Shown piece by piece: positions 15,196-23,691 of a DNA stretch of 64,000 nucleotides. The stretch covers positions 124,001 to 188,000 of the forward strand of contig NZ_SHLX01000007.1 in the NCBI RefSeq assembly GCF_004764705.1. Reading direction: 5' to 3'. The stretch comes from Paenibacillus cymbidii. Its GTDB lineage: Bacteria > Bacillota > Bacilli > Paenibacillales > NBRC-103111. Within the stretch, counting starts at the first letter, position 1; each line of letters starts with the position of its first letter. The position numbers and the translations under genes are program-made. Below the pieces are notes generated by a model. The model ran no database searches and was not told the DNA's origin. It was given only the letters and a program-made list of their open reading frames with translations.

Positions 15196-16311
15196 CTATT
15201 CGTACTGCGTCCACTGCTCGAAGCCGTTCGCCGTTACGCGGCCGACGTCCTCCAGACGGATGCCGAAACCTTCGTCGGCCAAATAAGCGCCGGGCTCCAG
15301 CGCGATCACCATATTTTCCTCGTATGCGGCGTCGCCGTTCATGCTGATCAGCGGCGCTTCATGGCACTGTACGCCGAGCCCGTGTCCGGTATGATGCGGG
15401 AACGAAAGGCCGAACCGGGCCAAATAATCGCGGACGACGCGGTCGGTGCCGGCGACGCTGGCGCCGGGTTTGATCGAAGCTTTGGCCAGTTCCAGCGCTT
15501 CCTTCACATGCTTCCGCACTTCCAGTTGGCGCGCCGTGTACGTTCCGATCGCCATCACGCTGCAGCTGTCTCCCCAATAACCGTCCAGATGCGGCACCAG
15601 GTCGGTCAGCAGCAAATCTCCCGCCTGCAGCTTGCGATCCGACGGGTAGCCGCCGATGTCCGCCGTGCGCGCGCCGGAAACAAAATCGACCAGCAGCGGC
15701 AGCCGTTTGCCCGCCGCCTGCTCGATCGCCGCCTTGACTTGGCCGTAGCATTCGATTTCGCTGACGCCCTCCAAGGCGAATCGGCGCACCGCATGCTGCC
15801 CGAAGTTGGCAAGCTGCGCCGCCGCCCGCAGCGCCTGCAATTCATCCTCGTCCTTGACCTGGCGGATGCGGTTCAGCAGCGGCGTGCAATCGTCGGCGCC
15901 GGTATCCAGGCCAAGCGCCGCTGCGGCCGCCAGCGGCAGGAAGCCGCCTTCCGCCGCTGTCTTCCGCCCGCTTCCGCGTCGTCCTTGCGCCCATGCTGCC
16001 AGCCCGCTGCGATACGCGGCCAGCCGGTCGAAGCCCGGCGTCTGCACGTCGTAATTGTCGTAGCCGATGCAGGCGATCCTTTTAGCGCCAATTCCCGCTT
16101 CCGCGCCATTCGGCAGCAGCATGACGCCGGCCAGCGCATCCCCGTCGCGTTCGATCCGCAGCACCGCCGGCCCGGGATCCATCGCGTTCGGCCCGATTTC
16201 CAGATCCGGCGAATACCCGGACAAATAACGAACGGCGTGCTGCGACGCCACGACGATTTCGTCGATGCCTTGCTCTTTCATGCTGAGCGCGAGCTTTTCC
16301 CATCTTTGCAT
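15196..16311 (-). CDS. M24 family metallopeptidase (Xaa-Pro peptidase-like)
   Basis: A 371-residue pita-bread-fold enzyme. The five metal ligands are all present: Asp237, Asp248, His310 (HHTGHGLG), Glu339 (ALEPGAY) and Glu354. The N-terminal creatinase-like domain (about 1-140) is present but shows an Ala/Gly-rich, insertion-like stretch near 105-135. The start at 16311 follows AAGGAGG. It is the last gene of the LacI-headed operon, 30 bp after an SDR gene. In this setting it may be an aminopeptidase, or like creatinase and ectoine hydrolases it may act on a small C-N bond. Sequence alone does not decide. Confidence 0.9.
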   Translation of the reverse strand: MQRWEKLALSMKEQGIDEIVVASQHAVRYLSGYSPDLEIGPNAMDPGPAVLRIERDGDALAGVMLLPNGAEAGIGAKRIACIGYDNYDVQTPGFDRLAAYRSGLAAWAQGRRGSGRKTAAEGGFLPLAAAAALGLDTGADDCTPLLNRIRQVKDEDELQALRAAAQLANFGQHAVRRFALEGVSEIECYGQVKAAIEQAAGKRLPLLVDFVSGARTADIGGYPSDRKLQAGDLLLTDLVPHLDGYWGDSCSVMAIGTYTARQLEVRKHVKEALELAKASIKPGASVAGTDRVVRDYLARFGLSFPHHTGHGLGVQCHEAPLISMNGDAAYEENMVIALEPGAYLADEGFGIRLEDVGRVTANGFEQWTQYE

Positions 16312-16341
16312 GCGCCTCGGCCTCCTTAAGGAAAGTTGTCG

Positions 16342-17100
16342 CTATTTGAAGCCGTTTACGCTCCAGCCGCCGTCGACCGTCAGCACTTCGCCGGTAATGT
16401 AAGTCGCTTCGTCCGAGCACAGAAACGCGCAAGCGTCGGCAATTTCTTTCGGCTCGCCGAACCGGCGCATCGGGATGCGGCGCAAATAACCTTCCGTATC
16501 GACGACGCCTTCGGCGATCGCTTTGGTCAGCATTTCCGTCTGCGACACGCCCGGCGCCACCGCGTTGACGCGAATGCCGTGCGGCGCCCACTCCAGGGCG
16601 AGCACCTTGGTCATCATAGAAACGGCCGCTTTCGCCGCACAATACGCAAGCCGCATCGGAAACGCCACGCTGGCGTTAATTGACGACGTATTGAGGATGA
16701 TGCCTCTCTGCTGGCGCATCATCGCCCGGCCCGCCGCCTGGCAGCCGAAGAAGACGCCCTTCTGCATCACGTCGATGCTTTTGTCCCATTCTTCTTCCGT
16801 CACGTCTTCGGAGGGGCCGATAATCGCCAGCCCCGCGTTATTGATCATAACGTCGATGCTTCCGCATGTCTCCACCGTCCGCTCGACCAGCCGGTCGACG
16901 CTCGTTTTGCTGCACACGTCCACCTGGACGAACGACGCCGACGCGCCTTGCGCCCGCAGCTCCCGGCACACTTCTTCGCCTTTGGCCTCGTTCAGATCGG
17001 CGACGACGACAGCATCGCCCTGCTTCGCAAACCGGTGGGCCATCGCCAGTCCCAGCCCTTGCGCGGCGCCGGTGATCACAACCGTTCGCGCTTCTTTCAT
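16342..17100 (-). CDS. short-chain dehydrogenase/reductase (SDR), operon gene 5
   Basis: A 252-residue classical SDR. The NAD(P) motif is VVITGAAQGLGLA (about 7-19), NNAG follows at about 88, and the catalytic Tyr/Lys pair is in YCAAK. The C-terminus EVLTVDGGWSVNG is typical. It probably oxidises or reduces a secondary alcohol or ketone in the pathway encoded by the operon. Its start codon overlaps the stop of the VOC gene by four bases, so translation is probably coupled. The exact substrate is unknown. Confidence 0.93.
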   Translation of the reverse strand: MKEARTVVITGAAQGLGLAMAHRFAKQGDAVVVADLNEAKGEEVCRELRAQGASASFVQVDVCSKTSVDRLVERTVETCGSIDVMINNAGLAIIGPSEDVTEEEWDKSIDVMQKGVFFGCQAAGRAMMRQQRGIILNTSSINASVAFPMRLAYCAAKAAVSMMTKVLALEWAPHGIRVNAVAPGVSQTEMLTKAIAEGVVDTEGYLRRIPMRRFGEPKEIADACAFLCSDEATYITGEVLTVDGGWSVNGFK

Positions 17101-17570
17101 GCCTGATCAGCCTCCTTCGCCGTCTCTGCCTTCGCAGCCGGCTGAAGCAGTTCCATCGTATACCCGTCGGGATCGAGCAAATAAACGCCGTAGGCGCCCG
17201 TGCTCGGCCCCGCGTCGATGTAAACGATGTCCGATTTGAAACGAACGCCGTTCCGTTTCAACCGCTCCACTTCCGCATGAATATCCGCCGTCAAAAAACA
17301 AATGTGCGTGCTGCCCACGTTGTTGGTCGCGAGGTCAAGCGTCGCGCCCTGCGGCTGCGCGTATTGCATCAGCTCCAGCCGGACCGGATACGGGCCGCTC
17401 AGCATGGCGGTATGAACGACCGCATCCGGAAAAGCGACAATGGCGCGAAAATAATCGTTCGCTACGCCGTGGCGAATCGTTTCCGCGCGGAAACCGAATT
17501 GTTCGTAAAAGGCGATGCTCGTTTCCAGGTGGCGGACGGATAAGCTGATATGATGCATGGCGGTAAACAT
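17097..17570 (-). CDS. VOC (glyoxalase/bleomycin resistance fold) family protein
   Basis: A 157-residue protein with two beta-alpha-beta-beta-beta modules: MHHISLSVRHLETSIAFYEQFGF and HICFLTADIHAEVERLKRNGVRF, ending in the classic YLLDPDGYTMELLQP. The potential metal ligands are His7, Glu66 (LELMQY), the His of STHICF and Glu in YTMELLQ. VOC enzymes include isomerases, epimerases, lyases and dioxygenases, so a small-molecule catalytic step is likely. The start at 17570 follows AAGGAGA. It is tightly coupled to the downstream SDR by a four-base overlap. Confidence 0.92.
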   Translation of the reverse strand: MFTAMHHISLSVRHLETSIAFYEQFGFRAETIRHGVANDYFRAIVAFPDAVVHTAMLSGPYPVRLELMQYAQPQGATLDLATNNVGSTHICFLTADIHAEVERLKRNGVRFKSDIVYIDAGPSTGAYGVYLLDPDGYTMELLQPAAKAETAKEADQA

Positions 17571-17613
17571 GGTGAGTTCTCTCCTTAGTGGCGCGATTGG
17601 CGCGGCTGCCGGT

Positions 17614-18582
17614 CTAGCGTTTGACCGGCCGGTTGACCGGCGACGCCGGCGCTTCCCCTTTAACGTAACGCACGGCTTCTTCCGCCGTTTGCCGCTGCAG
17701 CGTCAGCAGCGCCGAATCGGAAAAATAAGCCGCATGCGGCGTCAGAATAACGTTGCGGCACGAACGGAGCGGATGGTTTGCCTCAAGCGGCTCATGTTCG
17801 AAAACGTCCAGCGCTGCGCCGCCGACGATCCCTTCGTCGATCGCCTTCGCCAAGGCGTGCGTATCGATCAGGGCGCCGCGGGACGTATTGACGACGACTG
17901 CCGAACGTTTCATCAACTTCAGGCTTTGTTCATTAATCATATGCCGGGTTTCGTCCGTAAGCGGCACATGCATCGACAGGATGTCGGCTTCGGCCAGAAA
18001 CGCTGTCCAGTCGGATGCTTTGCGCACGCCTTTGCTTTCGGCGGCGGCGTCGCTCAGATAAGGATCGAACACGACGACCTGGAAGCCGAACGGCTTCAGC
18101 CTGGCGCTGACTCGTTCGCCGATCCGCCCGTAGCCGATCAGGCCAACGACGGTATCGGAAGATTTGGGCATCGGCCTGGCCACCCCTTCGGCGTTCCATT
18201 CGCCGCGTTTGACCGCTTCGTGCATGGCGACGATTTTGCGCGCGCTCGACAGGATCAGGGCGCCCGTATGATCGGCGACTTCGTCCAGACAATAGGCCGG
18301 CACGTTGCACACCTGGATGCCGCGTTCGGCAGCGTAGGCGACGTCCACGTTGTCGTACCCGATGCCGTAGCGAACGATCAGCCGGCAAGCCGTCCAGGCG
18401 TCGAGCACCGCACGATTGACCGGCGCAAACTGCACGAACACGATTTCGGCGTCTTTGCCGGCTTCCTTCATTTCTTCCTCGGTTTTGCAGGAGTACCGTT
18501 CCGGCACCAATCCGACTTGCGCCAGCACTTCGCGTTCCGGCAAGTCGCTGGCAAAATTGTTTTCCGTGATAACGATCTTCAT
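17614..18582 (-). CDS. D-isomer specific 2-hydroxyacid dehydrogenase
   Basis: A 322-residue NAD(P)-dependent enzyme, phosphoglycerate-dehydrogenase type. The start at 18582 follows AGGAGGAG. The nucleotide-binding motif is GLIGYGRIG (147-155). The catalytic triad is Arg235 (NTSRGALID), Glu264 (FEHEP) and His283 (TPHAA). There is no C-terminal ACT domain, so it is not a regulated serine-biosynthetic SerA. It would interconvert a 2-keto acid and a D-2-hydroxy acid. It lies 67 bp after the decarboxylase-like gene in the LacI operon. Confidence 0.93.
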   Translation of the reverse strand: MKIVITENNFASDLPEREVLAQVGLVPERYSCKTEEEMKEAGKDAEIVFVQFAPVNRAVLDAWTACRLIVRYGIGYDNVDVAYAAERGIQVCNVPAYCLDEVADHTGALILSSARKIVAMHEAVKRGEWNAEGVARPMPKSSDTVVGLIGYGRIGERVSARLKPFGFQVVVFDPYLSDAAAESKGVRKASDWTAFLAEADILSMHVPLTDETRHMINEQSLKLMKRSAVVVNTSRGALIDTHALAKAIDEGIVGGAALDVFEHEPLEANHPLRSCRNVILTPHAAYFSDSALLTLQRQTAEEAVRYVKGEAPASPVNRPVKR

Positions 18583-18649
18583 CTTCGTTCTCCTCCTGGT
18601 TGTCGCCTTGACCATCCGCCGCGCGGGTCGGCCGGTCAAGCCGCTTTAT

Positions 18650-19402
18650 TTATGCCAAATAATCGTGAAGCACTTCGCCCATCGGCAGCGTAAAATCGCA
18701 CACCCAATAAAAACCGTCCAACATCTCCACGACGGGCAGCTTGTGGATGGGGAGCTGCGCGTTCGGATGAACCTCGATCGTCGCTTCGCCGCGCCAGCAC
18801 TCGTGTACGATCAGGTCGGTGAATTTGCGCGCCGTCAGCTGTTTGACCGCCGGTTCGCCGGTGATGTGCGGGATCACTTTCAAATTGATGTTTTTTTCGA
18901 ACGGCACGATCGCACGCAATTCGTCGAGGCTGCTGCGCCGCTGCTTGTAAGCCATCGTGCCGGTGACAACGTTAAGCCCGTTGCGGTTGATCCGGCCGAT
19001 GATCAGATCGCCGTTTACTTCGATGTGCGGTTCGCCGCTTTTTTTCGGCTGCCCGTAAATTTCCCTGCCGGCCGCCACCGCGCCGTCGCTGCTCAGCGCC
19101 AAGTACGGCGAATAGTTGCCTTTATGCGTCTGGCCCGTGCGGTCTGTCGCCGTCACCTCGACTTGAACGGCAGACTCGTAGTAGTTGCCGAACCATTCCG
19201 CATCGGTCATGTGGTAGAAGTGCACCGTCACCAAATCGCTTGCCGACTCCAGCGGCGGCGGAAGAATGCGGCGGATGTGTTCCCTGCTCGTGCGGTACAG
19301 CACGGTAAAGATGCGGTTATGGCGAAAAGTGACAGGGAACCGCGGAATGAGCGGCGCATCCCACGGGGTAGAGAATACAGAGTCGATTGCGAACTCAGAC
19401 AT
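18650..19402 (-). CDS. acetoacetate decarboxylase-like enzyme
   Basis: A 250-residue protein of the acetoacetate decarboxylase superfamily. The Schiff-base region GREIYGQPKK places the catalytic lysine at Lys120, next to Lys121, which in the clostridial enzyme lowers the pKa of its neighbour. The start at 19402 follows AAGGA. The family also contains non-decarboxylating aldolase/dehydratase members that use the same lysine, so the reaction could be decarboxylation of a beta-keto acid or a Schiff-base condensation/dehydration of a 2-keto acid. The adjacent 2-hydroxyacid dehydrogenase makes a keto-acid substrate plausible. Confidence 0.9.
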   Translation of the reverse strand: MSEFAIDSVFSTPWDAPLIPRFPVTFRHNRIFTVLYRTSREHIRRILPPPLESASDLVTVHFYHMTDAEWFGNYYESAVQVEVTATDRTGQTHKGNYSPYLALSSDGAVAAGREIYGQPKKSGEPHIEVNGDLIIGRINRNGLNVVTGTMAYKQRRSSLDELRAIVPFEKNINLKVIPHITGEPAVKQLTARKFTDLIVHECWRGEATIEVHPNAQLPIHKLPVVEMLDGFYWVCDFTLPMGEVLHDYLA

Positions 19403-19423
19403 GAGTGGTTTCCTTTCTTGATG

Positions 19424-20173
19424 TTATTTGGCGGTAAATCCGCCATCGACCAGCAGGTTCGTTCCCGTCACCCATCCGGCTTCGTCTGAAGCCAAATACA
19501 GCACGGCATACGCGATGTCCATCGGCGTCCCGATCCGTTTCAGCGGATGCGCGCTCGCTATCGACTGCTTGACCGCGTCGAAATTGTCGCGGCCGACATA
19601 AGCCATCGGCGTCTCGACAAGCCCCGGCGATACGCAGTTGGCGCGGATGCCATAGGCGCCATAATCGATCGCCAGAGATTTGGTGAAGCTGACGATGCCG
19701 CCTTTGGCCGTCGCATAAGTCGAGTAACCGGGGGCGGCGATCACGCCGAGCTGCGACGCAAGGTTGACGATCGCTCCCTTGCCCTGCCGCATCATGAACG
19801 GCAGAATCGCCTGGCTCATCAGGAACGGGCCGAGCAGGTTGATTTGCATAAATGATGTCCACTCGTCTTCGGTCGTTTCCAGCATATTTTCGTTGCGCTT
19901 GACGGTCCCGGCATTATTGACGAGAATGTCCGCCCTGCCGAAGCGCTGCTCCAGAAACGCGCCGACAGCGCTTGCATCCGCTTCGCGCGAAATATCGGCG
20001 GCAAACACATGCGTGCGATCGCCGATGCGCTGCTGCGCTTCCTTCAGCCGCTGCTCGTTTCTGCCGAGCAGGACGACTTCGGCGCCTTCCGACACCAGCA
20101 AGGAGGCGATCGCTTCGCCGATGCCGGAGCCGGCGCCGGTGACGACGGCAATTCGATCTTGTACGCGTCCCAA
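19424..20173 (-). CDS. SDR family oxidoreductase, operon gene 2
   Basis: A 249-residue SDR with VVTGAGSGIGEA (nucleotide binding), NNAG, and the Tyr/Lys pair in YSTYATAKGG; it ends in the usual LLVDGGFTAK. I place the start at the TTG of 20173, because GGAGGG lies seven bases upstream. The ATG five codons earlier overlaps that ribosome binding site and has none of its own. It is the first enzyme gene after the LacI-type regulator, 27 bp downstream. Substrate unknown; it is a different SDR from the one at 16342-17100. Confidence 0.92.
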   Translation of the reverse strand: MGRVQDRIAVVTGAGSGIGEAIASLLVSEGAEVVLLGRNEQRLKEAQQRIGDRTHVFAADISREADASAVGAFLEQRFGRADILVNNAGTVKRNENMLETTEDEWTSFMQINLLGPFLMSQAILPFMMRQGKGAIVNLASQLGVIAAPGYSTYATAKGGIVSFTKSLAIDYGAYGIRANCVSPGLVETPMAYVGRDNFDAVKQSIASAHPLKRIGTPMDIAYAVLYLASDEAGWVTGTNLLVDGGFTAK

Positions 20174-20200
20174 TTTTGTTCCCTCCATCCGATGTGAAAA

Positions 20201-21235
20201 TCATGTGCGATGAATTGGCGACGCGCAGGAAGCGCGAACGATCAGCTCCGTCGGCACGGTTCGTTCGGCGCGTTCCGCGCGCGTGCGCGTCTTGTTGCGG
20301 TCGTTCCGCAGTCTGGCGAGCAGCAATTCCGCCATGTGCCGGCCGATTTCGACCAGCGGCCGTTTGACGACCGTAATGCCCGGATGCAGCAGCCGGGTCA
20401 CGTCCGAATCTTCGAAACCGATGAGCGACAGTTGGCGCGGCACGTCAAGACCGAGGTCGCGAACCGTTTCGACACTGCCGACGAGCAGTTGGTTGCTGCC
20501 GGCAATAATCGCCGTTGCGCCCGACTCGATCAAGGCAGCCGACGCGGACATGCCGAACTCGAGGCTGAAATCGCCGCGCCGGATCATGTCGGCGTCGCTG
20601 CCGACGCCGGAACGCGCGAGAGCGTCTTGATAGCCGCGAATCGTGTCCTTCGCCGGCAAAATGTCGCTGGCCGTCGTCACCAGCCCGATGCGGCGATGGC
20701 CGAGCGCCAGCAAATGTTCCGTTGCCGCGCCAATGCCGTTGTAATAATCGCTGCGCACAACATCGGCGGCGATGCCCGGCAGCTCCCGATCGAGCAATAC
20801 GATCGGAATCGGGCTCGACTTCAGCCATTCCAGCAGCTGGGGATGGCGTTCGTCCTGCAGCGTCAGAACGATGCCGTCGAACCGTTTCTGCTGCACCGCC
20901 TCAAGAATCTTGTCCTCCATCCGTTTGTTTCCCGTATGGTGCAGCATCAAATGCAGGCCGTGCTTCTCCAGTTCTTCGTACATGCCCTTGGCCATCGAAG
21001 AAAACGAATGGTTGGAAATGTCGTTGACGAAAAAGGCAATCGTTTGCGTCCGCTGTGTGCGGAAGCTGCGCGCCAGTTCATCCGGCGTGTAGCCGAGCGC
21101 CCGAATGCTTTCCTCGACCTTGCGCTGCGCTTGCGGGCTGACGCTGCGGGAACGGTTGATGACGCTCGAAACGGTGCCGATTCCTACTCCGGCGTGTTTG
21201 GCTACATCCTTGATCGTTACTTTCGTTTCTTTCAT
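20201..21235 (-). CDS. LacI family transcriptional regulator
   Basis: A 344-residue regulator beginning MKETKVTIKDVAKHAGVG at 21235, after GGAGGAG. The LacI helix-turn-helix and hinge cover residues 1-60. The periplasmic-binding-protein-like effector domain follows (TIAFFVNDISNHSFSSMAKG to TELIVRASCA). It heads the six enzyme genes that follow on the same strand with short gaps, so it probably represses them until a pathway metabolite is present. A perfect 18-bp palindrome just upstream of its ribosome binding site is the probable operator, which implies autoregulation of the whole operon. Confidence 0.95.
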   Translation of the reverse strand: MKETKVTIKDVAKHAGVGIGTVSSVINRSRSVSPQAQRKVEESIRALGYTPDELARSFRTQRTQTIAFFVNDISNHSFSSMAKGMYEELEKHGLHLMLHHTGNKRMEDKILEAVQQKRFDGIVLTLQDERHPQLLEWLKSSPIPIVLLDRELPGIAADVVRSDYYNGIGAATEHLLALGHRRIGLVTTASDILPAKDTIRGYQDALARSGVGSDADMIRRGDFSLEFGMSASAALIESGATAIIAGSNQLLVGSVETVRDLGLDVPRQLSLIGFEDSDVTRLLHPGITVVKRPLVEIGRHMAELLLARLRNDRNKTRTRAERAERTVPTELIVRASCASPIHRT

Positions 21236-21250
21236 CTTCTCCTCCGTTCG

Positions 21251-21268
21251 CTCGGAAACGTTTCCGAG
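21251..21268. promoter_or_regulatory. LacI/CcpA-type operator
   Basis: CTCGGAAACGTTTCCGAG is a perfect 18-bp palindrome with the central CG of LacI-family sites, 16 bp upstream of the lacI-type start codon. It could be the operator of this regulator, or a CcpA cre site. Confidence 0.8.
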
Positions 21269-21462
21269 TTCACTATACCGCTCCGACTCCCTGTTCGTCA
21301 ACCCTGATTTTGCCGTGACTTTCTCAGGGCAATCGCTTAAGAAAGTAAACCCAAACCGGAAAAAGACAAGGGGAGTTGCCATTGATCAAACAAGCAATGA
21401 AAGCAGCTGCTCGATCTCTAAAGAGGGATCGTCACGATTGATGCGATGTGCAACGTTGGAGG

Positions 21463-21641
21463 AATAACGGAACCTCCTTTCCGCTATCCGGTGCTCAACA
21501 GCCAGCATTGGCGCAATAGCGGAACCGCTTTCCGCTATTCGGTGCTCAACTGGTAACGATGGCGTTATAACGGAATCTCCCTCCGTTATTCGGTGCTCAA
21601 CAGCCAACTTTGGCGCAATAGCGGAACCGCTTTCCGCTATT
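21463..21641. repeat. four-palindrome array, AATAGCGGA family
   Basis: Four units of about 25 bp lie at 21463-21487, 21515-21539, 21565-21590 and 21617-21641, 51-52 bp apart. Units 2 and 4 have identical arms, AATAGCGGA and TCCGCTATT; units 1 and 3 use AATAACGGA-type arms. The spacers repeat CGGTGCTCAAC and GGCGCAATAG-like ends. The array lies in the 659-bp divergent gap between the lacI-type gene and the GNAT gene. No reading frame is conserved across it. Confidence 0.85.
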
Positions 21642-21727
21642 TCATGGAATCGTGTCTCGGGAGCAGGGTGACGGTGAATCGTAACCATTCGTAAGCGATC
21701 CCCTGGTGACTTTCCGTAGACATCTGA

Positions 21728-21772
21728 ATTTATATACATTATATTGTATAATTATATATAATTTATTGCTAT
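21728..21772 (+). promoter_or_regulatory. AT-rich block with possible promoter for the GNAT gene
   Basis: About 45 bp of almost pure A/T lies in otherwise GC-rich DNA. It contains TATAAT at 21747-21752, but no convincing -35. The leader to the GNAT start would be about 140 nt. Function uncertain. Confidence 0.35.
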
Positions 21773-21894
21773 TCACTGCAACGAGGCGTTCTTCGCTTCG
21801 TCCGGCAATGATAGCTATCTAGAGCGCCGGGCCTGCTGCGCTGTTTTGCTTCGATCTACAACGATCAATATTCACGGATGAAAGAAGGTAGTCG

Positions 21895-22659
21895 ATGGAA
21901 CCCACCTCCTTGTACCATCAAATCGAACATCTCGCGGCGCGCACCTGGCCGGCTCCGGAATCGGCGCCCCTTGGGCATTGGACGCTGCGTGCCGCAGACG
22001 GCGTCACGAAACGGGCGAACAGCGTGCTCGCCTGCGGCGAACGGCCGGAGACGGTCGACTGGTTTAGCGCCGTTTGCCGCTTTTATGAAGCGCGTGGGCT
22101 TCCGGCGGTGTTCCAGATCAGCGACGCATCGCCGACCGGCCTGGATGACGAGTTGGAAGCGCGCGGCTTTGCCAAGGTCGCCCCCTGCAGCGTCCTAACC
22201 GGCGATGTGTCGGCAGCGCGCGCCGCATACGCCGGCATTGGCGCGGAACCGGGCTGGCGCCTGGAATGCCTGCCGGCTCCCGACGAAACGTGGTTGGCCC
22301 GGTTTATCGCCTTCGAGCTGTTCCCCGAGAGCCGGCTTCCGGTGTACCGCCGCATCTTTGCCGGCATCGAGCCGCAGGCCGTATTTGCGACGCTGTTCCG
22401 CCATGGCGAGCCGGCAGCCGTCGGCACCGCAATCGCCGAACAAGGCTGGACCGGCTTCACGAATATCGCGGTAGCGCCGGATCGGCGCGGGCTGGGCTTT
22501 GGGCAACGACTGATGGCCGGATTGGTCGAATGGGGAGCGGCGAACGGCGCGGACAACCTGTATTTGCAGGTCGTCGATGACAACGAGACGGCGAACCGGC
22601 TGTACCGCAAGCTCGGCTTCTCGCGGCTGTACGGCTTCCACTATCGCGTAGCTCCTTGA
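21895..22659 (+). CDS. GNAT family N-acetyltransferase
   Basis: A 254-residue protein with a recognisable C-terminal GNAT domain (about 150-254). It includes the acetyl-CoA loop IAVAPDRRGLGFGQRLM and the closing NETANRLYRKLGF. The first 140 residues look like a second, degenerate GNAT-type half without a clear pyrophosphate loop. Two-half proteins of this sort are common as small-molecule or peptide acetyltransferases in Paenibacillus-like genomes. The start at 21895 has AAGGT upstream. It stands alone between two repeat elements, so context gives no substrate. Confidence 0.88.
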   Translation: MEPTSLYHQIEHLAARTWPAPESAPLGHWTLRAADGVTKRANSVLACGERPETVDWFSAVCRFYEARGLPAVFQISDASPTGLDDELEARGFAKVAPCSVLTGDVSAARAAYAGIGAEPGWRLECLPAPDETWLARFIAFELFPESRLPVYRRIFAGIEPQAVFATLFRHGEPAAVGTAIAEQGWTGFTNIAVAPDRRGLGFGQRLMAGLVEWGAANGADNLYLQVVDDNETANRLYRKLGFSRLYGFHYRVAP

Positions 22660-22705
22660 AGCTGCGCGGTAATGGATACCCGGCGGGTCAACGGGACGGG
22701 ACACG

Positions 22706-22904
22706 CAAATAGGCCATAAAAAATGGCCTATTTGCCCTATTTCGCCCGCCTCACCGGAAATAGCCAGTGAAATCATTGGTTATTTGGGTCAAATGGCACC
22801 AATCGGGACAGATTGACGTGAATAGCCAGTGAAATCGCTGGCTATTTTATGGCGACAGGACAGTCCATTTTCGGGGAAATAAGCTATAAAAAAGGTCCTA
22901 TTCC
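22706..22904. repeat. four-palindrome intergenic element, copy 3
   Basis: Units lie at 22706-22734, 22756-22787, 22819-22849 and 22875-22904, with centres about 51, 63 and 55 bp apart. The outer units have CCATAAAAAATGG-like cores; the inner ones have AATAGCCAGTGAAATC with matching right arms. The element lies at a convergent junction (GNAT and ydcF-like 3' ends). Confidence 0.88.
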
Positions 22905-22963
22905 GGTGAGTGCGAGCAGCTTCCTGTTATCCGAAGCTTCTGCCATCTGCGGCGCCCCGAAAC

Positions 22964-23003
22964 AAAAAGCAACCGCCTCCCTGCCGAACAGGTACGCGGT
23001 TGC
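22964..23003 (-). terminator. terminator of the YdcF-like gene
   Basis: On the minus strand GCAACCGC and GCGGTTGC arms are followed by TTTTTG, about 30 bp after the stop of the gene at 23032-23667. Confidence 0.8.
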
Positions 23004-23031
23004 CAGTTGCCGTTTGCCGAACAACGCCTCG

Positions 23032-23667
23032 CTAAAGCTTGCCAAAGGTGAGCAGCTTCTCCAGCTTCCACTTGGCCAGCGCCAGCGTTTCTCGCGTCTT
23101 GTGGAAGCCGAGGTGCAGCACGGTGGAATCCGTCGTCGCCGCCGCCGGATGGTCGAGCCCGACCGTGCGGGCGATCTCCAGCGCTCGCGAGCCGTGATAG
23201 CGGTGCGTGATGACGATTGCCGACTTCCAGCCGGCGGCGTCCATGATCGCTTTGCTGAATTGCAAATTTTGCAGCGTGCTGCGCGCCTGCTCCTCCAGCA
23301 CGACATCCTGCTCCGGCATGCCTTGCGCGACCAGGTAACGCTTCATCCCGGCCGCTTCCGATATCGTGCCGCCGGCATCGACGGCGCCGGTGACGATCAG
23401 CTTCGCCGCAACACCGCCGCGGTACAGCTTCAACCCGGTGTCCAGCCGCTCCTTCAGGCCCGGACTCGGCTCTTCTCCCCACAGCGACGCGCCGAGCACA
23501 ATGCCAACGTCATAATGCGCCTGATCGGCGCCCTTGGGGGCGAACGACGGAAACGTATTGATCCGCCACTGCGCGTAACCCGTCCAGATTGCCAACGCCG
23601 CAATGCCGCAGGCGACCAGAAGGAGCAGCCGCCGAAGCAGCTTCCTGCGATTTCCCGTCAACGCCAC
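23032..23667 (-). CDS. YdcF/SanA-like DUF218 envelope protein
   Basis: A 211-residue protein beginning at GTG 23667 after AGGGG. A basic N-terminus and one membrane helix (about 13-30) anchor a DUF218 domain (YDVGIVLGASLWG, KLIVTGAVDAGG, ARSTLQNLQFSKAIM, AIVITHRYHGSRALEIA). DUF218 proteins such as SanA and ElyC act at the cell envelope; ElyC affects undecaprenyl-phosphate metabolism, but most family members lack a defined reaction. It is 24 bp downstream of the cyclophilin gene and ends in a clear terminator. Confidence 0.88.
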   Translation of the reverse strand: MALTGNRRKLLRRLLLLVACGIAALAIWTGYAQWRINTFPSFAPKGADQAHYDVGIVLGASLWGEEPSPGLKERLDTGLKLYRGGVAAKLIVTGAVDAGGTISEAAGMKRYLVAQGMPEQDVVLEEQARSTLQNLQFSKAIMDAAGWKSAIVITHRYHGSRALEIARTVGLDHPAAATTDSTVLHLGFHKTRETLALAKWKLEKLLTFGKL

Positions 23668-23691
23668 ATTTCCCCTGTCCGTTTACACGTT

